A stretch of 64,000 nucleotides of DNA from Sutcliffiella sp. FSL R7-0096 (GCF_038595065.1 NZ_CP152003.1:4258001-4322000), one strand, 5' to 3'; shown: positions 21,820 through 31,707, counted from the stretch's first letter. Notes: a model not told the origin generated them from the letters alone. Program-made: numbers and translations.

Positions 21820-23799
21820 TCATCCTTCCGCTTTGAGCTCCAAGATGAGGTCACGAAGCTCGGCTGCACGCTCGAAATCAAGCGCTTTTGCCGCGTCTTT
21901 CATTTCCTGCTCCATGCTTTCTATGAGCTTTTCTCTTTCTTTCTTGTTTTTCGGTCTGAATGTAGGTACTTTGCCTTCGTAATCGCCATCTTCCTCGGCA
22001 ACAATAGTAGCACGAATAAGCTCAGGTACTTTCTTCTTGATAGTGGTTGGCGTGATTCCGTGCTCTTGGTTATATGCTTCTTGGATTTCACGGCGACGCT
22101 TCGTTTCATTTAACGCAATATCCATGGACTTCGTTATTTTATCGGCATACATGATGACTTTACCGTTCGAGTTACGCGCTGCACGTCCGATAGTCTGGAT
22201 CAAGGAACGCTCGGAACGGAGGAAGCCCTCTTTGTCTGCATCTAAAATGGTGACAAGGGACACTTCCGGAATATCAAGTCCTTCCCTCAATAGGTTAATC
22301 CCGACCAGAACATCATGTTTGCCCAATCTCAATTCCCTGATAATCTCAATCCGCTCAAGCGTTTTGATTTCAGAATGCAGGTAGGCAACTTTGATCCCGA
22401 GCTCTTTCAAATAAGCAGTAAGATCCTCGGACATTTTTTTCGTAAGGGTAGTGACAAGGACCCTTTCGTCTTTTTCCACACGTTGATGGATTTCACCGAT
22501 CAAATCATCAATCTGTCCTTTGATCGGCCTCACTTCAATAACCGGATCAAGCAGCCCGGTAGGACGGATGATTTGTTCCACCATCTTTGGTGTATGCTCC
22601 AGCTCGTATGGGCCAGGCGTTGCGGAAACATAGACAAGCTGGGCTGTCTTCTTTTCAAACTCCTCGAACCTCAATGGACGGTTGTCCTTTGCTGAAGGCA
22701 GACGGAAGCCGTGGTCTACAAGGACCTGCTTTCTTGCCTGGTCCCCATTGAACATTCCCCGAATCTGTGGCAGGGTAACGTGCGACTCGTCTATTACCAA
22801 AAGGAAATCTTCCGGGAAGAAATCCATTAGTGTATACGGAGTTGATCCTGCAGGGCGAAGTGTCAGGTGGCGTGAATAGTTCTCGATTCCTGAACAGAAG
22901 CCCATCTCCGCCATCATTTCCAAGTCATAGCGAGTACGCTGTTCCAGCCGCTGCGCTTCCAAAAGCTTTCCTGCTTCTCTAAGTTCTTCAAGACGTTCTT
23001 CTAATTCAGCTTGGATATTGACGATTGCCTTTTTCATCTTTTCTTCGCGAGTAACGAAGTGGGAGGCCGGGAAGATGGAAACATGGTTGCGGTCTCCAAG
23101 GATCTCCCCTGTAAGGGCGTCCACTTCCCTAATGCGGTCAATCTCATCTCCAAAAAACTCCACGCGAATGCAGTGCTCGTCACGTGAGGCCGGGAAAATC
23201 TCCACGACGTCCCCTCTGACACGGAATGTTCCACGTTTGAAGTCAATGTCGTTCCTGCTGTACTGAATGTCGACTAGGTCGCGTAGAAGCGTATTCCGCT
23301 CCTTTTCCATGCCTGTTCTTAAAGAAACGACAAGGTCACGGTATTCTTCCGGTGAACCCAAACCATAGATGCAGGACACACTGGCGATGATGATGACATC
23401 ATTCCGCTCAAAAAGAGAGGCGGTTGCTGAGTGGCGCAACTTGTCAATTTCATCATTGATACTCGCATCCTTTTCGATAAATGTGTCGGTAGATGGCACG
23501 TACGCCTCTGGTTGATAGTAATCATAATAACTAACAAAATATTCGACCGCATTGTTTGGAAAGAATTCCTTAAACTCACTATATAGCTGCCCGGCCAACG
23601 TTTTGTTGTGGGCGATGATTAACGTTGGTTTGTTTACCGCCTGTATCACATTAGAGACAGTAAACGTCTTCCCGGTACCTGTTGCACCAAGAAGCGTCTG
23701 ATGTTTTTTCCCGTTTTTGAGGCCTTCCACAATCTCCGCGATCGCAGTCGGCTGATCTCCATCCGGCTTATATCCAGAAACTAACTCAAACTGTTCCAT
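21820..23799 (-). CDS. uvrB: excinuclease ABC subunit B
   Basis: Helicase-like component that verifies lesions and recruits UvrC. It has 659 residues. Walker A is [13 protein letters not shown] near residue 40, the beta-hairpin region [18 protein letters not shown] follows, and the helicase motif [18 protein letters not shown] is near 500. The C-terminal UVR motif that contacts UvrC is present ([28 protein letters not shown]). A GGAGG stands before the ATG. It heads the uvrB-uvrA pair and has a LexA-like box upstream. Confidence 0.97.
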   Translation of the reverse strand: MEQFELVSGYKPDGDQPTAIAEIVEGLKNGKKHQTLLGATGTGKTFTVSNVIQAVNKPTLIIAHNKTLAGQLYSEFKEFFPNNAVEYFVSYYDYYQPEAYVPSTDTFIEKDASINDEIDKLRHSATASLFERNDVIIIASVSCIYGLGSPEEYRDLVVSLRTGMEKERNTLLRDLVDIQYSRNDIDFKRGTFRVRGDVVEIFPASRDEHCIRVEFFGDEIDRIREVDALTGEILGDRNHVSIFPASHFVTREEKMKKAIVNIQAELEERLEELREAGKLLEAQRLEQRTRYDLEMMAEMGFCSGIENYSRHLTLRPAGSTPYTLMDFFPEDFLLVIDESHVTLPQIRGMFNGDQARKQVLVDHGFRLPSAKDNRPLRFEEFEKKTAQLVYVSATPGPYELEHTPKMVEQIIRPTGLLDPVIEVRPIKGQIDDLIGEIHQRVEKDERVLVTTLTKKMSEDLTAYLKELGIKVAYLHSEIKTLERIEIIRELRLGKHDVLVGINLLREGLDIPEVSLVTILDADKEGFLRSERSLIQTIGRAARNSNGKVIMYADKITKSMDIALNETKRRREIQEAYNQEHGITPTTIKKKVPELIRATIVAEEDGDYEGKVPTFRPKNKKEREKLIESMEQEMKDAAKALDFERAAELRDLILELKAEG

Positions 23800-23836
23800 T
23801 CACTAAAAGCCTCCATTTCCGTTCATCTAACCTCTA

Positions 23837-24010
23837 GGCTCTTTTCTAAAAGAGTGTTGTTACTAACAAGTAAAAAGTCGGCATTTGGACTTTTTACCGT
23901 GTATCTGTTCTAAACAAGCATGTACTTTTTATTGACTAATCAAGAAAAGAGCACAACAAAAACATTTATATAAATTGATTTAAAAAATGTAAAAGCAACA
24001 TTGTTTATAT
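23837..24010. repeat. family-3 dispersed repeat copy
   Basis: Starts GGCTCTTTTCTAAAAGAGTG, carries the hairpin GTAAAAAGTCGG...GACTTTTTAC, then GAAAAGAGCACAACA and ends in AAAAGCAACATTGTTTA. The same ordered blocks occur at 29785, 33736 and 39248. It lies between uvrB and its promoter region. Confidence 0.75.
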
Positions 24011-24031
24011 TGGAACCCATCCTCTACCAAT

Positions 24032-24081
24032 ATTCTACCACAACAGAAGCCCAAAACAACAAAAATACGAACTGATATTCG
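24032..24081 (-). promoter_or_regulatory. uvrB promoter with LexA/DinR-like SOS box
   Basis: On the minus strand TTGTTT (24054-24059), 16 bases and TAGAAT (24032-24037) form a SigA-type promoter. Just upstream, CGAACTGATATTCG (24068-24081) differs by one base from the Bacillus SOS box CGAAC-N4-GTTCG. Known SOS control of uvrBA in Bacillus fits this. The box could also act on the divergent gene at 24201. Confidence 0.65.
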
Positions 24082-24200
24082 CTTTTTTTTGAATCATCTT
24101 CTTTCTCTATACCCGTCTCTGTTGCGTTTAATAGTTGTTTTCTATATTCTTATCATTATCATGTATCGGGAATCGGAAACTGTTTTAGGGAGATTTTGTG

Positions 24201-24731
24201 ATGAAAAAGTTTTTTAATAGAAGAAAAATGAGGTTAAAAGGTTTTGCAGCAATTTGCACTGGCATTTTGTGCTTACTTTTGGCAGGCTGTTCATTCCATG
24301 CCATTCCAGAAAAAACGATGAACATTCCATATCTGGATGAGCGTGCTTTGGAAAATCCTGAAGAGGAGTTTACCTATAGTGAAGTGGATGGAGAGTATGT
24401 CCATGATTTTATAAAAGCTAATAAGGATAAGGCAGTAAGGTGGACGGCAACTGTTACCCGGGTAGAGAATAGCTCAACTTATGAGTTACAAGAGCCGTTC
24501 CTGCCGGCAGTATTGGTCACCTTCGCAGACAATCTGGATCCAGCCCCGCAGGTTGGTGATGTCCTAACTTTCACAGGCGTACTGACTGGCTATGGGGAGA
24601 CGTTCGGGAAAGATCCCCTCTGGGTGGTGAGGCCTGCAAGGCTTGAAGAGACTACCGAAGAGGAGCAGGAAGCCTTAATTGCTTATCAACAGAAGGCAAA
24701 ACAAATAAAAGAGGAAGCGGATCTCCCTTAA
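24201..24731 (+). CDS. putative lipoprotein with OB-fold-like domain
   Basis: About 176 residues with a basic N terminus, a hydrophobic signal segment and the lipobox LLLAGC near residue 30, so the mature protein should be membrane-anchored through cysteine. The exported part (FIKANKDKAVRWTATVTRVE, then VGDVLTFTGVLTGYG) looks like a small beta-barrel of the tRNA-anti/OB type, an inference from pattern only. The ATG at 24201 has GGGAG eight bases upstream. It is divergent from uvrB and converges on csbA. Confidence 0.75.
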   Translation: MKKFFNRRKMRLKGFAAICTGILCLLLAGCSFHAIPEKTMNIPYLDERALENPEEEFTYSEVDGEYVHDFIKANKDKAVRWTATVTRVENSSTYELQEPFLPAVLVTFADNLDPAPQVGDVLTFTGVLTGYGETFGKDPLWVVRPARLEETTEEEQEALIAYQQKAKQIKEEADLP

Positions 24732-24758
24732 CCTGAAGATCCCGCTTCCTCTTTTTTT
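24711..24758. terminator. bidirectional terminator overlapping the lipoprotein 3' end
   Basis: GAGGAAGCGGATCT, partly within the last codons, pairs with AGATCCCGCTTCCTC (24737-24751) with a one-base bulge, followed by seven T residues. The mirror side carries TTTTATTTG for the opposite strand gene. Confidence 0.85.
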
Positions 24759-24829
24759 ACTTTGTTGCTTGGAGCAAAGGCGTAAACTCCAGCTGGAGAG
24801 TAGCGATAATGTTTAGCCCCCGCAGCTTA

Positions 24830-25054
24830 TTATTTAAATTTCCCTACCATTCGCTTTGCATACAAGAATCCGACCACAAGCGAAACAATATCAACTAAGA
24901 TAACATACCACTCATTTCCATGACCTTTAAAGATGGAGACTAAAATAAGCGCTACTGCCAAACCTGTTCCAACATATAAGCTATAGGTCACACGTGTAAA
25001 CAGCACCACAAGTAATGCAGGAATAATCACTGCCAAAATCAGCTTTACCAACAA
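24830..25054 (-). CDS. csbA: CsbA-family membrane protein
   Basis: Small membrane protein of about 74 residues with three hydrophobic segments. The motif PALLVVLFTRVTYSLYVG and the segment VDIVSLVVGFLYAKRM match CsbA (DUF2198), a SigB-controlled protein of unknown role that is encoded beside uvrB in B. subtilis. The TTG at 25054 is preferred because AGAGG lies 8 bases upstream; the ATG at 25090 has no site and would add 12 residues. A weak SigB-like match (AGTTAA, 13 bases, AGGTAT) lies further upstream. Confidence 0.8.
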   Translation of the reverse strand: MLVKLILAVIIPALLVVLFTRVTYSLYVGTGLAVALILVSIFKGHGNEWYVILVDIVSLVVGFLYAKRMVGKFK

Positions 25055-25171
25055 TCTGAAAACCTCTTTTCTATCTGTTCCGAAAATCATCTATTGTCAG
25101 TATAGCAGTTTTTATACCTTCTTATAAAACAATTAACTAACTAATTATCCAGGTGGCTCCTCCACTGCCCC

Positions 25172-25594
25172 TCACTCAACCTCTACAGCTATTTCCGTCA
25201 CACTTCTCAATTTCTTCTGCTTGTTTGCAAGCTGTATCTTATTTACAAAGGTAAGGATTGATTGCCTGTCATCATCATTCTCAATCAGAAACTCGACCAG
25301 GTAGGTGTACCTTCTTTTTTTAACATTTGCCTGAACTCCGAGAATATTGGCTTTGAATTCGAGCACCTGATTGGAAATCATGAATTTCAACCCTAACAGT
25401 ACATCACTGTTTTCCGGTATTTGTACGCGACTGATAAATCGCAGTTTTTCCATATTAAGCTCTTCCACGAATACCTTTGTACTGCCTGTTGTCACTTCAC
25501 GACCGTTCACTTGTAAAATCGTCATTCCTCCAACAACGAAATGTCTCGTTCGATAGAGTCCTAGCCACATAAGCTTTTCCTTCTGATCGCTCAC
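25172..25594 (-). CDS. PilZ-like domain protein, uncertain
   Basis: A 140-residue cytoplasmic protein with no signal or membrane segments. The pattern VFVEELNMEKLRFISRVQIPENSDVLLGLKF followed by a beta-rich stretch and a C-terminal helix resembles PilZ domains, but the canonical RxxxR and DxSxxG residues for cyclic-di-GMP binding are not evident. It starts at a GTG (25594) with a GGGGG stretch upstream. It may be a degenerate PilZ protein; family assignment is tentative. Confidence 0.55.
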   Translation of the reverse strand: MSDQKEKLMWLGLYRTRHFVVGGMTILQVNGREVTTGSTKVFVEELNMEKLRFISRVQIPENSDVLLGLKFMISNQVLEFKANILGVQANVKKRRYTYLVEFLIENDDDRQSILTFVNKIQLANKQKKLRSVTEIAVEVE

Positions 25595-25698
25595 CCAAAG
25601 TCCCCCTACTAACGCCCTTTTTGTTTTTATATCGGCAGAGAAGGGGCTTTTTTAAAGAGGGTTTCATCTCTTGTTACAAGTGGATCGAAAGTATAGAC

Positions 25699-26058
25699 AT
25701 GAAGACCTCCTCTATCTAAAAATTTTCTCGCCCACGTCTACATCCGGCTCATGAAGACCTCTCCTATCTAAAAACTTCCCCACTCATGTCCTCATCCCGC
25801 TTATGAAGACCTCTCCCACCCAAAAAATCACCCACTCACGTCCTCATCCCACTTATGAAGACCTCTCCCACCCAAAAAATCACCCACTCACGTCCTCATC
25901 CCGCTTATGAAGACCTCTCCCACCCAAAAAATCACCCACTCACGTCCTCATCCCGCTTATGAAGACCTCTCCCACCCACAAATCTCCCCTCTCACGTCCT
26001 CATCCCGCTCATGAAGACCTCTCCTTCTCAAAAATCTCACCTCTCACGTCTTCACCCC
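25699..26058. repeat. second 52-bp tandem repeat array
   Basis: Seven units starting at 25699, 25751, 25803, 25855, 25907, 25959 and 26011, exactly 52 bases apart. Each starts ATGAAGACCTCTCC and carries GTCCTCAT seven bases before the next ATGAAGAC, giving an 8-bp near-inverted repeat. Later units are nearly identical and outer ones diverge. The sequence is unrelated to the array at 10217 although the period is the same. Confidence 0.9.
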
Positions 26059-26063
26059 CATAA

Positions 26064-26115
26064 AAAAATAAAAAAGCCCAAAGTCCCCTTCCTAAAAAGG
26101 GCATTCTGGGCTTTC
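26064..26115 (-). terminator. terminator of prfC
   Basis: On the minus strand AAGCCCA pairs with TGGGCTT (26107-26113 and 26074-26080) followed by six T residues, about 20 bases past the prfC stop. Confidence 0.85.
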
Positions 26116-26135
26116 TATCTTAAATCTCCAAAGAA

Positions 26136-27713
26136 TTAATCCTCTTCCGCCATAATATCAATCAAGCCGATTTTCGGATTCTTATCTTGGAACCATCGTA
26201 ACGAGAAGTCATTATCAAACAGCGCAACATACTGATCATTTCGATCCTTCACAAGGATATTACGTGAGTCAAACAACGTCGTATCCACATCCTGGCTCTC
26301 CAACCAACGCGGAATTTTCGAGCCGATCATGTTATAGACGACTTCCACATTGTACTCGCCTTTCATGCGGTATTCGAATACGTCCAATTGAAGCTGACCA
26401 ACCGCTCCAAGAATGTAGGCCTCCGTACCGTATTGACGGAACAACTGGATTGCACCCTCCTGCACAAGCTGGGTGATTCCTTTACCAAACTGCTTCCCTT
26501 TCATGACGTTCTTTGCTTCCACTCTTACGAAAAGCTCAGGAGCAAACGTTGGGATCTCGTCGAATTCGACCTTTTGACTCCCACCACTAAACAGGGAATC
26601 GCCAATCTGGTACACACCAGGATCATAAATCCCAATGATATCCCCTGGATATGCATGATCTACCGTCTCACGGTCAGATGCTAGGAATTGCTGGGACTGG
26701 GTCAGCTTTATTGATTTACCGGTCCTGCTTACTGTTACCGTCATTCCACGCTCAAACACACCGGAACAGATTCTCAAGAATGCAAGACGGTCACGGTGAG
26801 CCGGATTCATATTCGCCTGGATTTTGAAAATAAACCCGGAGAACTCGGTAGATTTCGGCTCAATCTTCTCTACTTCTGTCTGACGTGGCTGCGGCTCACT
26901 TGCTAGATCCAAGAACGTACGGAAGAACATTTCCACACCAAAGTTGGAGATGGCACTTCCGAAGAATACAGGAGTCTGTAAACCATTCTTCACCTTGTTG
27001 ATGTCAAAATCATTTCCTGCCTCTTCCAACAATTCAAAGTCTTCTTTTGCTTGTATAAAAGTCGGGTGAGTGGAGATTTCCTCCACAGCATCCAATTCCT
27101 TGAACGGAATGCGATCCTCTTCATCTTTTCCTTGATAACGGATGAACACTTCATTGTAACGGTCGTAAACACCCAAGAAGCGTTTCCCCATTCCAACCGG
27201 CCAGTTCATCGCATAAGATTCAATGCCAAGCACTTCTTCAATTTCTTCCAATAGCGCAAGCGGCTCTTTTCCTTCACGGTCCAATTTGTTGATGAACGTA
27301 AAAATTGGGATACCGCGCATACGACAAACCTTGAAAAGCTTGATGGTCTGCGGCTCGACCCCTTTTGTACAGTCGATGATCATCACGGCGCTGTCCACGG
27401 CAGTCAACGTACGATACGTATCTTCACTGAAATCTTCGTGTCCTGGAGTGTCGAGAATGTTAATATGCTTATCCATATATTCAAAGCTCATAACACTTGA
27501 CGTTACAGAGATTCCACGTTTCTTTTCAATCTCCATCCAGTCAGATGTCGCAAACTTTCCTGATTTTTTACCCTTAACCGTACCAGCCGAACGAATAACG
27601 TTTCCGAATAAAAGAAGCTTCTCCGTCAAAGTCGTTTTCCCGGCATCCGGGTGGGATATAATCGCAAAGGTTCTGCGGCGGTCTATCTCTTTATTTAAAA
27701 GTTCATTTTTCAC
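26136..27713 (-). CDS. prfC: peptide chain release factor 3
   Basis: Translational GTPase that recycles RF1/RF2 from the ribosome after termination. It has 525 residues. GTPase motifs are G1 [11 protein letters not shown]2 region [11 protein letters not shown]3 DTPGHEDF and G4 NKLDR. Domain II and III segments follow ([14 protein letters not shown]). RF-3 is not universal in Bacillus, so this is a variable but ordinary gene. It is divergent from the small basic gene at 27864. Confidence 0.95.
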   Translation of the reverse strand: MKNELLNKEIDRRRTFAIISHPDAGKTTLTEKLLLFGNVIRSAGTVKGKKSGKFATSDWMEIEKKRGISVTSSVMSFEYMDKHINILDTPGHEDFSEDTYRTLTAVDSAVMIIDCTKGVEPQTIKLFKVCRMRGIPIFTFINKLDREGKEPLALLEEIEEVLGIESYAMNWPVGMGKRFLGVYDRYNEVFIRYQGKDEEDRIPFKELDAVEEISTHPTFIQAKEDFELLEEAGNDFDINKVKNGLQTPVFFGSAISNFGVEMFFRTFLDLASEPQPRQTEVEKIEPKSTEFSGFIFKIQANMNPAHRDRLAFLRICSGVFERGMTVTVSRTGKSIKLTQSQQFLASDRETVDHAYPGDIIGIYDPGVYQIGDSLFSGGSQKVEFDEIPTFAPELFVRVEAKNVMKGKQFGKGITQLVQEGAIQLFRQYGTEAYILGAVGQLQLDVFEYRMKGEYNVEVVYNMIGSKIPRWLESQDVDTTLFDSRNILVKDRNDQYVALFDNDFSLRWFQDKNPKIGLIDIMAEED

Positions 27714-27863
27714 AGTTTCCGTACCTACCTCTCAAAAATTACACAATAGTGCTATTATAACAGAAATCAGCTTGAGAAAAATATAGCAATCCAACGAAAA
27801 CCTATTTCCAATATTCCTATTCTCGGTTATACTCTTTGTAAATATATGTTAGGAGTGATCATT

Positions 27864-28133
27864 TTGGCAAAAAGTAGAGCAAAAAAGCTGCGTGACAAGC
27901 AAGTCCGCGAAGGCAAGCGCAACCCGGAAAACGGCCGCGGTACCTACGCACTGGCAAACCTTACAACAAAAACGACCAAGACGAAAAAAGAAAAATTGAA
28001 TCAGCTGTACAAAAAAGAACGACAATCTCGCTATGGTGGTGACCGGGAGAATGTCGTTCTTTATTTTTATGTTCGTATATGTTCGCTGTTGATTTCCGCG
28101 CCAGGCTTCGCTTTCCGCGGGGCGTGTGCTTGA
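27864..28133 (+). CDS. small basic protein, reads into a dispersed repeat
   Basis: Starts at TTG 27864 (AKSRAKKLRDKQVREGKRN) with AGGAG 8 bases upstream. The first 60 or so residues are strongly lysine- and arginine-rich and could bind nucleic acid; I do not recognise the family. After SRYGGDREN the frame runs through a terminator hairpin (28015-28061) and then into the repeat at 28085, stopping at 28133. The last 25-30 residues are therefore probably not ancestral. Most transcripts should end before the stop codon. Confidence 0.6.
   Translation: MAKSRAKKLRDKQVREGKRNPENGRGTYALANLTTKTTKTKKEKLNQLYKKERQSRYGGDRENVVLYFYVRICSLLISAPGFAFRGACA
28015..28068. terminator. bidirectional terminator inside the small basic gene
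   Basis: AAGAACGACA (28015-28024) pairs with TGTCGTTCTT (28052-28061), extended by TCTC/GAGA after one mismatch. T-rich runs follow on both strands. It would also end gntK transcription from the other side. Confidence 0.85.
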
Positions 28134-28212
28134 GCCTCCTCGCAACGCTTTAGGGGTCTCAAGCTACCGCTACCTCCCGCTGGAGTCTTCACCTTTCGCT
28201 CCAATCAACAGC
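28085..28212. repeat. family-1 dispersed repeat copy
   Basis: 128 bases bounded by GCTGTTGATT and AATCAACAGC, with the full set of inner blocks (ggcttcgctttccgcgggg, gagcctcctcg, ggggtctcaagctaccgct, ggagtcttcacc). It adjoins the gntK stop. Confidence 0.88.
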
Positions 28213-28227
28213 TTTAGAATCTAGCCA

Positions 28228-29760
28228 TCATTTCCTCTGCTGAAACGCCACCACCGCATCAAATTCTTGCTCATACAAACGGCTCAATCGAATGAACAAC
28301 GGAGTCAACTCTTTGTACACTTCCACTTCCTTCTGGTCAGGCACATACCCATTCGTCGTCCCAACCATCTCATTCATCACATCAAACGAATCAATTTCAC
28401 CCAGTGCATACAACCCAAGAACCGCAGCACCTAAGCAGGAACTTTCCACACTTTCCGGAATGCTTACTTCCTGGTTGAATATGTTAGAAAGCATCTGACA
28501 CCAAACTTCTGAACGAGCAAACCCGCCTGTGGCGTGGATTTTCTCAGGAATTCCAATAATCTCTTCCAATGCCAACAGTACGGTATAAAGATTAAGGTTG
28601 ATTCCTTCTAACACGGCGCGCATCATGTGCTCCCTTTTATGGTGGATACCAAGTCCGTAAAAGGATCCGCGCGCATTTCCGTTCCATAAAGGTGCACGTT
28701 CACCTGTGAGGTAAGGGTGAAAAAGGACACCTTCCGCACCAGGTTTCACTTGGGCAATTTTAGCTGTCATCACATCATAAGGATCGATGCCGAGTGCTTT
28801 TGCCTCTTCCACTTCCGCTTGGCAAAATTCATCGCGTAACCAGCGCATGATCATTCCGCCATTGTTGACTGGTCCGCCAATCACCCAATGGTCTTCTGTC
28901 AGCGCATAGCAGAAAGTTCTGCCCTTTGGATCGGTTACAGGCTTGTCCGCAACGGTCCGAATAGCTCCACTTGTTCCGATGGTCAGTGCCACCACGCCTG
29001 GCTGGACAGCGTTGACCCCAAGGTTGGAAAGTACGCCATCGTTTGCGCCAATTACAAATTTCACATCAGCAGGCAAGCCTAATTTCATAGCCCAGTCCGT
29101 TTTTATTCCCGAAATGACTTCTGTTGTAGGCACAAGTCGAGATAGTTTACCTGGTGTCACACCGGCAACTCCAAGTGCGCCTGCATCCCAATCCAATTTT
29201 TCCAGGTTCAGCATACCTGTTGCCGAAGCAATGGAATGGTCCACAACATACTCACCAAACAGTTTATGGAACACGTACTCTTTTATAGAGATGAATTTAG
29301 ATGCCTTTTCAAAAACTACAGGATGTTCGTTCCGCAACCAGACAAGCTTGGCTAAAGGGGACATCGGGTGAATCGGCGTTCCCGTTCTCCGATAGATCTC
29401 ATGACCATTCCATTCATTCTTGATTTTTTTGGCCCACTTCTCACTGCGCTGGTCGGCCCAGGTGATGCTTTTCGTTAATGGATTTCCTGCTTCATCCACT
29501 GCAATCAGGCTGTGCATCGCAGCACTGAAGCTAACATGTGACAGCTCTGTGGGATCAATGCCACCAAGCATGAGCGCTTCCCTGATGGAAATGGCCACCG
29601 CTTCCAGGATTTCGTCGGGATCCTGCTCAGCCGCTCCCATTTCAGGAGTGTAAAGTGGATATTCCACCGCATGTTGGCTCCGTACTTTTCCGTCCTTTGT
29701 GAAAAGCACTGCCTTGGTGCTTGTTGTTCCTATATCAACGCCTAGCATGTATGTTGTCAT
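28228..29760 (-). CDS. gntK: gluconokinase (FGGY family)
   Basis: Phosphorylates gluconate to 6-phosphogluconate. It has 510 residues, the size of Bacillus FGGY-type GntK. The N-terminal ATPase motif GVDIGTTSTKAVLFTKDG, the segment SFSAAMHSLIAVD and the FGGY signature-like region HATGGFARSEVWCQMLSNI are present. AGGAGGAAG lies before the ATG. It follows gntP in the same direction but is separated from it by about 415 bases holding two repeats, so a distinct promoter is possible. Confidence 0.94.
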   Translation of the reverse strand: MTTYMLGVDIGTTSTKAVLFTKDGKVRSQHAVEYPLYTPEMGAAEQDPDEILEAVAISIREALMLGGIDPTELSHVSFSAAMHSLIAVDEAGNPLTKSITWADQRSEKWAKKIKNEWNGHEIYRRTGTPIHPMSPLAKLVWLRNEHPVVFEKASKFISIKEYVFHKLFGEYVVDHSIASATGMLNLEKLDWDAGALGVAGVTPGKLSRLVPTTEVISGIKTDWAMKLGLPADVKFVIGANDGVLSNLGVNAVQPGVVALTIGTSGAIRTVADKPVTDPKGRTFCYALTEDHWVIGGPVNNGGMIMRWLRDEFCQAEVEEAKALGIDPYDVMTAKIAQVKPGAEGVLFHPYLTGERAPLWNGNARGSFYGLGIHHKREHMMRAVLEGINLNLYTVLLALEEIIGIPEKIHATGGFARSEVWCQMLSNIFNQEVSIPESVESSCLGAAVLGLYALGEIDSFDVMNEMVGTTNGYVPDQKEVEVYKELTPLFIRLSRLYEQEFDAVVAFQQRK

Positions 29761-29784
29761 GGTGTCTTCCTCCTTGATTTAAAA

Positions 29785-29970
29785 GACTGTTTTCGTAAAC
29801 TTTGTTGCTTTTGCGTATTCATGTATCAACCGTTATTTTCCATACTGTCGTGCTCTTTTCCTTGCTGTATCTAGAAATACTACTTGCAATCATTTAGAGT
29901 GAATAAGGCGTAAAAAGTCCAATTGCCGACTTTTTACAAGTTAATAGCAACAATCTCTGAGAAAAGAGCC
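29785..29970. repeat. family-3 dispersed repeat copy, reverse orientation
   Basis: Begins GACTGTTTTCGTAAACTTTG and ends CTGAGAAAAGAGCC. In between lie GTCGTGCTCTTTTCC and the hairpin GTAAAAAGTCCAATTGCCGACTTTTTAC (shown here in parts: 10-bp arms, 8-base loop). It is the reverse complement layout of the copies at 33736 and 39248. Confidence 0.82.
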
Positions 29971-30045
29971 ATTCAAAATCACAACGGGCCAAGGAAATAG
30001 CTCCTTGACCCTACTTTAACTTATCTTAAGGCTCTGTTAAACATC

Positions 30046-30149
30046 GCTGATGATTTGCGCAATGGGCTTCGCTTTCCCCGGTGCGCTTACGGGGTCTCCT
30101 CTAAGCGCTACTTCCAACTGGAGTCTTCACCTTTTCTCCAATCATCAGC
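30046..30149. repeat. family-1 dispersed repeat copy
   Basis: 104 bases with ends GCTGATGATT and AATCATCAGC. The end pair differs from other copies but stays complementary. Inner blocks gggcttcgctttcc, cggggtctcc and ggagtcttcacc are kept; one inner block is missing. Confidence 0.82.
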
Positions 30150-30175
30150 TATATCAACAATATCCTTAACAAAGC

Positions 30176-31522
30176 TTATCCTATAAATATACCAAGAGTT
30201 ACCGCTACTGCAAAACCGACAAGTCCGATGATTGTTTCCATCATGGTCCAGGACTTCAAGGTGTCTTTTACATCAAGACCGAAGTATCTATTCACCAACC
30301 AGAATCCAGAGTCGTTCACATGGGATAGAACCGTTGCACCGGAAGCGATCGAGATAACGATCAGACCAAGCACAGGTCCTTCAAGACCCATGATACCGAT
30401 AAGCGGTGTGATCAGACCTGCTGCCGTCACCATAGAGACCGTCGCGGAACCTTGGGCCACACGAACTGCCGCTGCGATCAAGAACGCGAGAACGATTGGA
30501 GGCAATGCAGAACCTGCCATCATCTCACCAAGAACATCACCAACACCAGAATCGATCAATACTTGCTTGAATACCCCACCGGCACCTGTTACAAGGATGA
30601 TGATACCAGCTGGCTCAAGCGCTTTTGTCGCAATATCCTGTACATCTTGTTTCGTATATCCGCGCTTTGTTCCAAGGAAGTAGAACGTCAATAACGTTGC
30701 GATAGTCAATGCTACGAATGGGTGACCGACAAATGTCGTAATCTCACGAACGATGTGGCCTTCCTCATAGATGACCGTTGAAAACGTATTCACTAAAATC
30801 AATACTAAAGGTACTAAAATGATAGATGCAATCAATCCGAAGCCTGGTAGATCTTTGTCATATACCTTGTCTTCATCGATTTCCATGTACTTTGGAACCA
30901 CAACATGAATTTTCTTACCAATATATTTACCGAACACCGGTCCAGCTAAAATCATGGCCGGAATACCAGCGATAACACCGAATAAGATAACCCAACCTAG
31001 GTCTGCGCCGATCAGGTCAGCAACCGCAATCGGTCCCGGAGTTGGCGGGATGAAGCTGTGCGTTACAGCAAGTCCAGCTAGTAATGGAATACCGTAGTGT
31101 AAAAGAGACTTACCTGTTTTTTTCGCCAAGCCATAAACGATTGGCACTAAAATGATGAAACCTACATCAAAGAATACCGGTATCGCCACTAAGAAACCGG
31201 TGATACCAAGTGCCCATTGGGACTTTTCTTCTCCAAATTTCTTCATCAAGGTTTGAGCAAGTCTTTCTGCTCCTCCTGAGACTTCTAGCATTTTACCGAA
31301 CATGGCACCAAGTCCGACTACGACTGCAACGAAGCCGAGGGTGCCTCCCATCCCGTTCTGGACGGATGCGATGACTTCATTTAGCGGCATGCCTGCTGCG
31401 ATACCTACTAGTAAACTGACAAGTAGCAGGGCTACGAATGCGTGTAGTTTTGTGCGGATGACTAGGAATAATAGCACGAATATGGCTGCTGCTGCGATTA
31501 GGATTAGCATGGATCCTGACAT
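30176..31522 (-). CDS. gntP: gluconate permease (GntP family)
   Basis: Proton-coupled gluconate importer in the membrane, 448 residues with about twelve to fourteen hydrophobic spans. Family segments include HSFIPPTPGPIAVADLIGADLGW near residue 170 and AQGSATVSMVTAAGLITPL near 365. A GGAGG site precedes the ATG by 9 bases. Its neighbours gntK and a 6-phosphogluconate dehydrogenase complete a gluconate route into the pentose phosphate pathway. Confidence 0.93.
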   Translation of the reverse strand: MSGSMLILIAAAAIFVLLFLVIRTKLHAFVALLLVSLLVGIAAGMPLNEVIASVQNGMGGTLGFVAVVVGLGAMFGKMLEVSGGAERLAQTLMKKFGEEKSQWALGITGFLVAIPVFFDVGFIILVPIVYGLAKKTGKSLLHYGIPLLAGLAVTHSFIPPTPGPIAVADLIGADLGWVILFGVIAGIPAMILAGPVFGKYIGKKIHVVVPKYMEIDEDKVYDKDLPGFGLIASIILVPLVLILVNTFSTVIYEEGHIVREITTFVGHPFVALTIATLLTFYFLGTKRGYTKQDVQDIATKALEPAGIIILVTGAGGVFKQVLIDSGVGDVLGEMMAGSALPPIVLAFLIAAAVRVAQGSATVSMVTAAGLITPLIGIMGLEGPVLGLIVISIASGATVLSHVNDSGFWLVNRYFGLDVKDTLKSWTMMETIIGLVGFAVAVTLGIFIG

Positions 31523-31579
31523 GGTTTGTTTCCTCCTTTTTATTACTACTTTTAAAAGATTTATGTTTTTACGTTTACT

Positions 31580-31707
31580 CCAGCTGACTTCCGTTGCAGA
31601 TATTCGCTTTCCGCGGGACGGTGCTTGAGCCTCCTCACAACGCTCGGGGGTCTCAAGCTACCGCTACCTCCCGCAGGAGTCTCATATCTTCCACTTCAGC
31701 CAGCTGG
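31580..31707. repeat. family-1 dispersed repeat copy
   Basis: 128 bases with ends CCAGCTG and CAGCTGG and the standard inner blocks (cgctttccgcgggacgg, gagcctcctca, gggggtctcaagctaccgct, caggagtctc). It fills most of the gap between gnd and gntP. Confidence 0.82.
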
